NCBI GenBank assembly: GCA_028095005.1
Contig: CM051460.1
Location: 79,811,676-79,875,675 of the forward strand
DNA length: 64,000 nucleotides
Origin: Rhynchospora pubera
Lineage: Eukaryota; Streptophyta; Magnoliopsida; Poales; Cyperaceae
Reading direction: 5' to 3'
Shown here: positions 60,958 to 64,000 of the stretch, in pieces
How the letters are laid out: each line of letters starts with the position of its first letter
How positions within the stretch are numbered: the stretch's first letter is position 1
Program-made: the position numbers and the translations under genes
The notes under the pieces: generated by a model
What the model was told of the DNA's origin: nothing
Seen by the model: only the letters and a program-made list of their open reading frames with translations
Database searches by the model: none

Positions 60958-62957
60958 TTAACACTGTGTTTGCTTCGATGATAGAGAGAGAAAAAGAAAA
61001 GAAAATTTAGAGAGGGAAGGAATGAGATGGAATGAAAAGAAAAATAATTTTATTTTTCATATTTCGATGAATAATGAAGGGAAAGAGAAAACAATTGGTT
61101 TTTTTTTTCTTGTTTGAATGAATTAATTTAATGAAGAAAAAATAATTAATTTGACTAATTTATCCTTCAACCTTTTAACTCAATCATCTCATCAATTAGT
61201 ACGAATCAAACTAACAATACTTCTAAAACTAAACATACTAGTAGCAAAAAAACATTTAATGGGCACGATTACCAATAGTGTTCTAAAAAAAACATGGCGT
61301 GTCCGAACACGACACGACACGGCATGGAGGTGGTACGACACGGCAAGATACAGACACGAACACGACACAAAAATTTTGCGTGGCGTGTCCTAAAGCGTGT
61401 CGTGTCCAACTTCGATGGAATAGATACGACACACGAATTGTCTGGACACGACAAGACACGACACGACACGACACGACACGACACGAAACGATACGAGACA
61501 TGGCACGACACAACTCGACACGAAAGACACGACTTGTGTTACAGACACTCCAAACACGAAAAGGAGACACACATTAAGTGTTATAGAAATACAATGGATT
61601 TTTTAATTATGTACATACTATTATATTTTTTCCATAAATCTTGTCAAAGATGCATTTAATCATAAATCAATGATTATTAATAAACTCATTTCTGAATAAA
61701 GCACTTGTAAATCGTTAGAATAAGAAATCAAAAGATTACAATATAATTAGAGTGATTCAATAATTATCGCAAATAAAAGTAGAAGGGTCCAAAATCATGC
61801 GCAAATTAAAGATAGAAATCTATCTGTGATTTGTCTTAAAAAGAATCAAATATTTTTTTGTCATGTTTTGTTTTATTTTGATAAGGATAGTATAAATTAT
61901 TCATTGTCTAAAAAAATTGAAATAATTACGGCTCTTGTACTTTTCAAATTTTCAATATTCATTTCTCTCATTCTATTTAAAGTTTTAAACAAATCAGAAT
62001 AGCAACAATTTGGCGCTGAAAGTTGTATAGGTTTGAAGGTGCAAGGTCAAAATACTTTGTTGATCGGTATGCCCTCTTAGAAGACATTGAAAATAGTTGT
62101 ATACCTTTTCATCAATTTGGCTTATTTTTTAGTAAAATAATTACTAAAAGTTGTTCAAAATATTAATCCATTGTTAAAAATTAATCTATATTTTAATTCA
62201 ATGGTAAAGCACGTCTACTTTTTAAATTTTTGACTTATTTTATTAAACATAAATTTTAAATTTCATAAAAAATTATATTCATGTCAAAAAGTTAAACGTG
62301 TCTGAACACGTCACGACACAACACGTCTAAAGAAGACCACGACACGGCACGGCACGAGGACACGAGGACACGAGGCGTGGCGTGTCCTTAGGTGTGTCGT
62401 GTCCATCTCTTAGAATTTAGACACGGCACGACACGACACGTGAAATATTTAGACACGACACGACACGGGAGATGATATGGACACAACGTGTTTGACACGA
62501 CACGACACGACACGGCACGACACGTATTTAGAACACTAATTACCAATACAAATAAATTACAAAATAGAATTAAAATTTTGTAAAGGATTGTAGAAGCGAT
62601 GCCCCAATTTTAATTCCGCTAAACCACAAAGTCTAATCTCTTTTGATACAAGAGTACGAAGAAAGAAATACAATAGAAATAAGGGTTACATACTTACATG
62701 TGAAGAGCGAAGTGAGTAAGCGAGTAGACGTGGAGAGTAGAAACAAGCAGATCGTGCTTGAAAAAGGAAGAAGCTCGAGCGCTAAGAAGGGTATCGCTGT
62801 CAAACACCATCTTGCAGGAGGGGAATTTAGAAAGGGATTCTTTTCCCCTCGCTAAAATTTTGCCTGCGGTTTCCCTTCCATCCAAACATGGGCATTTTCA
62901 AAATTTTTCCTCCGTTTTCTTTCCTTCCCACCGGGTACCTCTGAACCAAACACAGTT
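60958..62957. mobile_element. Possible outer TIR element around the hAT element
   Basis: The left ttaacactgtgtttgcttc is complementary to the right gaaccaaacacagttaa (mismatches allowed). Both borders include TTAA, suggesting a PIF/Harbinger-like 3-bp TSD. About 310-420 bp of host-like sequence lies on each side of the hAT insertion. The inverted repeat is short, so this is tentative. Confidence 0.4.
61268..62546. mobile_element. Non-autonomous hAT element, 1263 bp (61276-62538), TSD ATTACCAA
   Basis: The perfect 8-bp TSD lies at 61268-61275 and 62539-62546. The perfect terminal inverted repeat TAGTGTTCTAAA is found at both ends. Both subterminal regions (61290-61560 and 62300-62525) are dense arrays of the 5-mer ACACG/CGTGT, including an uninterrupted run at about 61453-61485. 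Clustered short subterminal motifs are typical of hAT ends. The AT-rich core has no transposase. Open frames over the arrays are artefacts of the repeat. Confidence 0.92.
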
Positions 62958-63551
62958 AAAGGAAAAAAATCGCGCGTTGCAGTACAAACAACACAAGCAG
63001 AAAAAGACTCCCAAATAAAGTGCAAATTCTTATTTTGGTCCCCCAATTAAATTTAATTAGAAGAAATTTTAAGTTTTTTTTTTTATCTGTTGATTCATTT
63101 AGGTATTGAACTTATGATACTAGTTCCATTGAGCCATTTCATCAATCAGCTGACAAAAGAAAGTAACATGATTTTGATGGTGTGTTTGGAAGTCCTTAAA
63201 CAAGCCTTGTTCGCGATCAAGTAGAAAAAAACCTCAACCAAACAAGCATTCTTGTTCACGAACAATGTTCATGGCTAGTTTTTGTTCGAGCAAAATGTTG
63301 AAACTAGAATTAGAACAACGTCATGAGCGAGAGAAATTAATAAAAAAAGAATAACCAAGGATTATGGTTATGAGTATTACAAGAGGATGGTTCCAATGCC
63401 AACATTTTAGTGAGGATGGTTCCAATGCCAACATTTTAGTTACCCTCAAATGCCAACATTTTGATATTTAGTTATTTTTTAAAATTTTAAAATTCAACCA
63501 TTAAATTCAAACCATCGATCTTATTTAGTTTAATGAGATATGCATTTTCAT
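62547..63551. other. Intergenic, no gene seen
   Basis: Contains the right part of the tentative outer TIR element. A 29-bp tandem duplication (63383-63440, ggatggttccaatgccaaca twice, plus a third partial copy) follows. Confidence 0.5.
63383..63456. repeat. 29-bp tandem repeat, 2.5 copies
   Basis: Units start at 63383 and 63412, with a partial third copy (atgccaacattttgatat) to about 63467. Confidence 0.85.
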
Positions 63552-63996
63552 CAAGCTTTTAAAATACATTTTTTTGGTATGACGGTACGGAGTTGATTTA
63601 ACGGTGTGACGTTTTTTTGGTGAAAAAAGGGCGAAAAAACGGTGTACATATGCGAACATCTGTGTCAAACTCATATGTATTTTTTTGTACAGTATTACAT
63701 CTGTATAGATTGGCATACAATATTGTACAATGATACACGATATTGAACATCTCTAAGCATTTTATTCACGATATGTACCAAATACACTATGTTCTCAGTA
63801 CACGATATGTCTTTTGATATTGTACACATTTAATCGGTGAAAAAATGCAATTCTTTTTTACGTTTTTTCGGAAAAAAAACGTAAATGACGCGTTACGTTA
63901 TTTTATCTTTTTTCTATGACGTACGTGCGGTTGGCTACAAAATACCGTTATTTAGGAAAAAAAAATGGCGTTTAAACCACGTTTTCTAAAAGCTTG
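63552..63996. mobile_element. Second copy of the CAAGCTT MITE family
   Basis: The left end caagcttttaaaatac and the right end ttttctaaaagcttg are complementary. Internal motifs (ggtatgacggta, gacgcgttacgt, aataccgttattt) match the element at 32185-32650. The left flank attttcat does not match the four bases left at the window edge, so an 8-bp TSD cannot be confirmed. Confidence 0.7.
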
Positions 63997-64000
63997 GTTT

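Noticed and set aside
61283..61659. Overlapping open frames on both strands over the ACACG arrays
   Set aside because: A 5-bp repeat keeps all frames open; the proteins are low-complexity artefacts.

Overview
The window is nuclear DNA of a flowering plant. Evidence: spliced genes with GT-AG introns, a plastid-type transit peptide, Angela-like copia LTRs, a plant L1-type LINE, a tRNA-derived SINE, and many short Mutator-like and hAT-like elements. It is AT-rich and mostly repeat. I cannot name the species.

Layout. 0-2.3 kb: the last two coding exons of a DUF547 gene (minus strand) beside an HSP70 N-terminal fragment (plus strand). 2.3-23.4 kb: an AT-rich satellite array with a monomer of about 172 bp, roughly 95 copies. 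Two insertions interrupt it, each with perfect target-site duplications (TSDs). One is a Mutator-like element (2419-5030) that itself holds a copia-type solo LTR (2832-4651). The other is a very young 2263-bp non-autonomous LTR retrotransposon (15152-17414). The array also carries long-range internal duplications. 24.4-29.2 kb: four terminal-inverted-repeat or fold-back elements, each set between simple-sequence tracts, mainly (TA)n.

30.3-31.8 kb: an intact two-exon gene (minus) for a plastid-targeted DUF212 protein, annotated as acid phosphatase/vanadium haloperoxidase-related. 32-39.4 kb: hAT-like and Mutator-like non-autonomous elements. 40.2-46.8 kb: an intact 13-exon gene (plus) for a 1060-residue RING + PHD protein of the At4g10940/PHRF1-like type, with a SINE in its second coding intron. 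49.4-49.7 kb: an alcohol dehydrogenase pseudogene fragment. 50.8-52.3 kb: an internal LINE reverse-transcriptase fragment, oddly flanked by a 23-bp duplication. 52.6-57.4 kb: a non-coding LTR element with one LTR split by a Mutator-like MITE. 57.4-64 kb: gene-free sequence with a hAT-like element built on ACACG arrays and a second copy of a MITE seen at 32 kb.

Only two genes look functional (DUF212 and RING/PHD); the others are partial or broken. The main biology is nested, datable repeat insertion, an organised satellite, and elements that appear to prefer simple-sequence DNA. I found no biosynthetic cluster, CRISPR array, rRNA or free-standing tRNA gene.
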